From Thermoplasmata archaeon (lineage in GTDB: Archaea > Thermoplasmatota > Thermoplasmata > UBA10834 > DTMW01), in NCBI GenBank assembly GCA_029858465.1, contig JAOUEZ010000093.1:1-5544 (forward strand): 5,544 bases of DNA, written 5' to 3'. The notes beneath the pieces were generated by a model. That model searched no databases and was not told the DNA's origin. It worked only from the letters and a program-made list of their open reading frames with translations. Both the position numbers and the translations under genes were made by a program. This document shows, piece by piece, positions 4,928 to 5,544 of this stretch (positions are counted from its first letter, which is position 1; every line of letters starts with the position of its first letter).

Positions 4928-5544
4928 TTAGATCGGGAACTTTTTTCCGGGGTTCATGATGCCCCTAGGATCCAATATCTTCTTTATGTCGGAGTACAAA
5001 TCTAAGTATTCCTGGCTCAGTTCATTTTTAACATGCTGCTTGTGCAGAAGACCTACTCCGTGACATGCCGCGATCGTTCCTCCAAGTGAAGCGATGTATT
5101 TCGACGCCTCATCTACCGCCGAAATGTATTCTTCCCAACCCTTGTCACTCATTGGAATTGAGAATCTCGTGGCGAAAATCATGTGCTTGCCAAAGTCGAA
5201 GTCTTTCCTCTCCCCTGAAAGCGTTTTCAGGCCGTGCCTCGGGAGTATGTCATCGAGCAGCTTTGAGAGGTATTCATCTTTTCTTGTCCGAGGGACATAT
5301 GCGACTATGACATCCTCATTGCCGACCTCTGCCCTCATGCCGCACCAATGCATCAGAAATTCCTGCCAGTGCTCTCTTGATAACTCTTCCGTTGCAATCT
5401 TTCCTCCAAATTCCTGCGCTATCTTGATTACCGCCTTTCCCCCTGCAGCAACCTCCTCTTCGCTGCCCTCGAAGGCGATGATTATCGCGCTCTTGCTGTC
5501 CGGATATCCGATTGACGGGAAACCCTCCCCGTTCTCCCAGCCGC
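4928..5544 (-). CDS. FAD-linked oxidase, C-terminal part (GlcD / D-lactate dehydrogenase / alkylglycerone-phosphate synthase superfamily)
   Basis: The frame is open from the right edge to a TAA at 4928-4930, giving 204 C-terminal residues. The N-terminal FAD-binding half lies outside the window, so the start is not visible. The visible part matches the FAD-linked oxidase C-terminal domain: an early strand AIIIAFEGSEEEV, the GGK..TEE..REHW stretch, the strand DVIVAYVP, the segment ATRFSIPM, the motif GGTIAACHGVGLLHK, and the ending IKKILDPRGIMNPGKKF typical of the family. Members oxidise 2-hydroxy acids such as glycolate or D-lactate with FAD, or use FAD in ether-lipid synthesis; the substrate cannot be fixed here. 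The HGVG motif (His codon 5060-5062) is preceded by Cys, where glycolate/lactate enzymes usually have Glu (GEHGIG) and alkylglycerone-phosphate synthases have His (HHHGVG). The protein appears soluble in the part seen. The next minus-strand gene has its own promoter, so an operon is not required. Confidence 0.9.
   Translation of the reverse strand, partial: GWENGEGFPSIGYPDSKSAIIIAFEGSEEEVAAGGKAVIKIAQEFGGKIATEELSREHWQEFLMHWCGMRAEVGNEDVIVAYVPRTRKDEYLSKLLDDILPRHGLKTLSGERKDFDFGKHMIFATRFSIPMSDKGWEEYISAVDEASKYIASLGGTIAACHGVGLLHKQHVKNELSQEYLDLYSDIKKILDPRGIMNPGKKFPI

Noticed and set aside
4837..5310. Plus-strand open frames opposite the zinc-ribbon N-terminus and the FAD oxidase
   Set aside because: They are short, overlap well-supported minus-strand genes, and show no recognisable motif or ribosome binding site.
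1..5544. Mobile element, CRISPR array, tRNA or rRNA
   Set aside because: I saw no transposase motifs, terminal inverted repeats, regularly spaced direct DNA repeats or tRNA-like cloverleaf arms.

Overview
The window looks archaeal, most probably a Thermoplasmata-like euryarchaeon; the lineage is an inference. The evidence is AT-rich TATA-type boxes about 26 nt upstream of expected starts, GGAGG-type ribosome binding sites, a MoaD/SAMP-type ubiquitin-like protein with the tail FPPVSGG, a nearly leaderless zinc-ribbon gene, and frequent AGA/AGG and ATA codons. There are no insertion sequences, CRISPR arrays, tRNA or rRNA genes.

Layout from left to right. (1) At the left edge a minus-strand pair: a small MoaD/SAMP-like beta-grasp protein (GTG start at 294, stop at 28) whose TGA overlaps the ATG of a second gene that runs out of the window. 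(2) A 243-bp divergent intergenic region (295-537) with promoter elements for both sides. (3) A 3.3-kb plus-strand gene (538-3822) for a 1094-residue, cysteine-free protein: a small globular alpha/beta N-terminal domain, an almost continuous coiled-coil rod of about 890 residues, a Pro/Ala hinge, and a short second coiled coil with a basic tail. (4) A convergent minus-strand gene (3835-4839), only 12 bp away, for a soluble protein with one four-cysteine zinc ribbon and two tandem TPR-like helical repeats; it has its own promoter. (5) At the right edge, the C-terminal 204 residues of a minus-strand FAD-linked oxidase of the GlcD / D-lactate dehydrogenase / alkylglycerone-phosphate synthase superfamily.

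The most unusual item is the rod protein. From residue 438 to 1018 the heptad register is unbroken for 83 consecutive heptads: residue 441 and every seventh residue after it is hydrophobic in 81 of 83 cases. There is no SMC/Rad50-type ATPase head, signal peptide or membrane segment, so it is best read as a cytoplasmic structural or tethering protein of unknown function. Its N-terminal domain has the strand/helix order of a longin/roadblock-like fold, the kind of module that binds small GTPases. That suggests, but does not show, a golgin-like tether or a cytoskeletal filament former.

Nothing in the sequence ties the four main genes into one pathway. The two edge genes look like ordinary metabolic or sulfur-transfer genes, and the rod and zinc-ribbon genes are convergent neighbours of unknown function.
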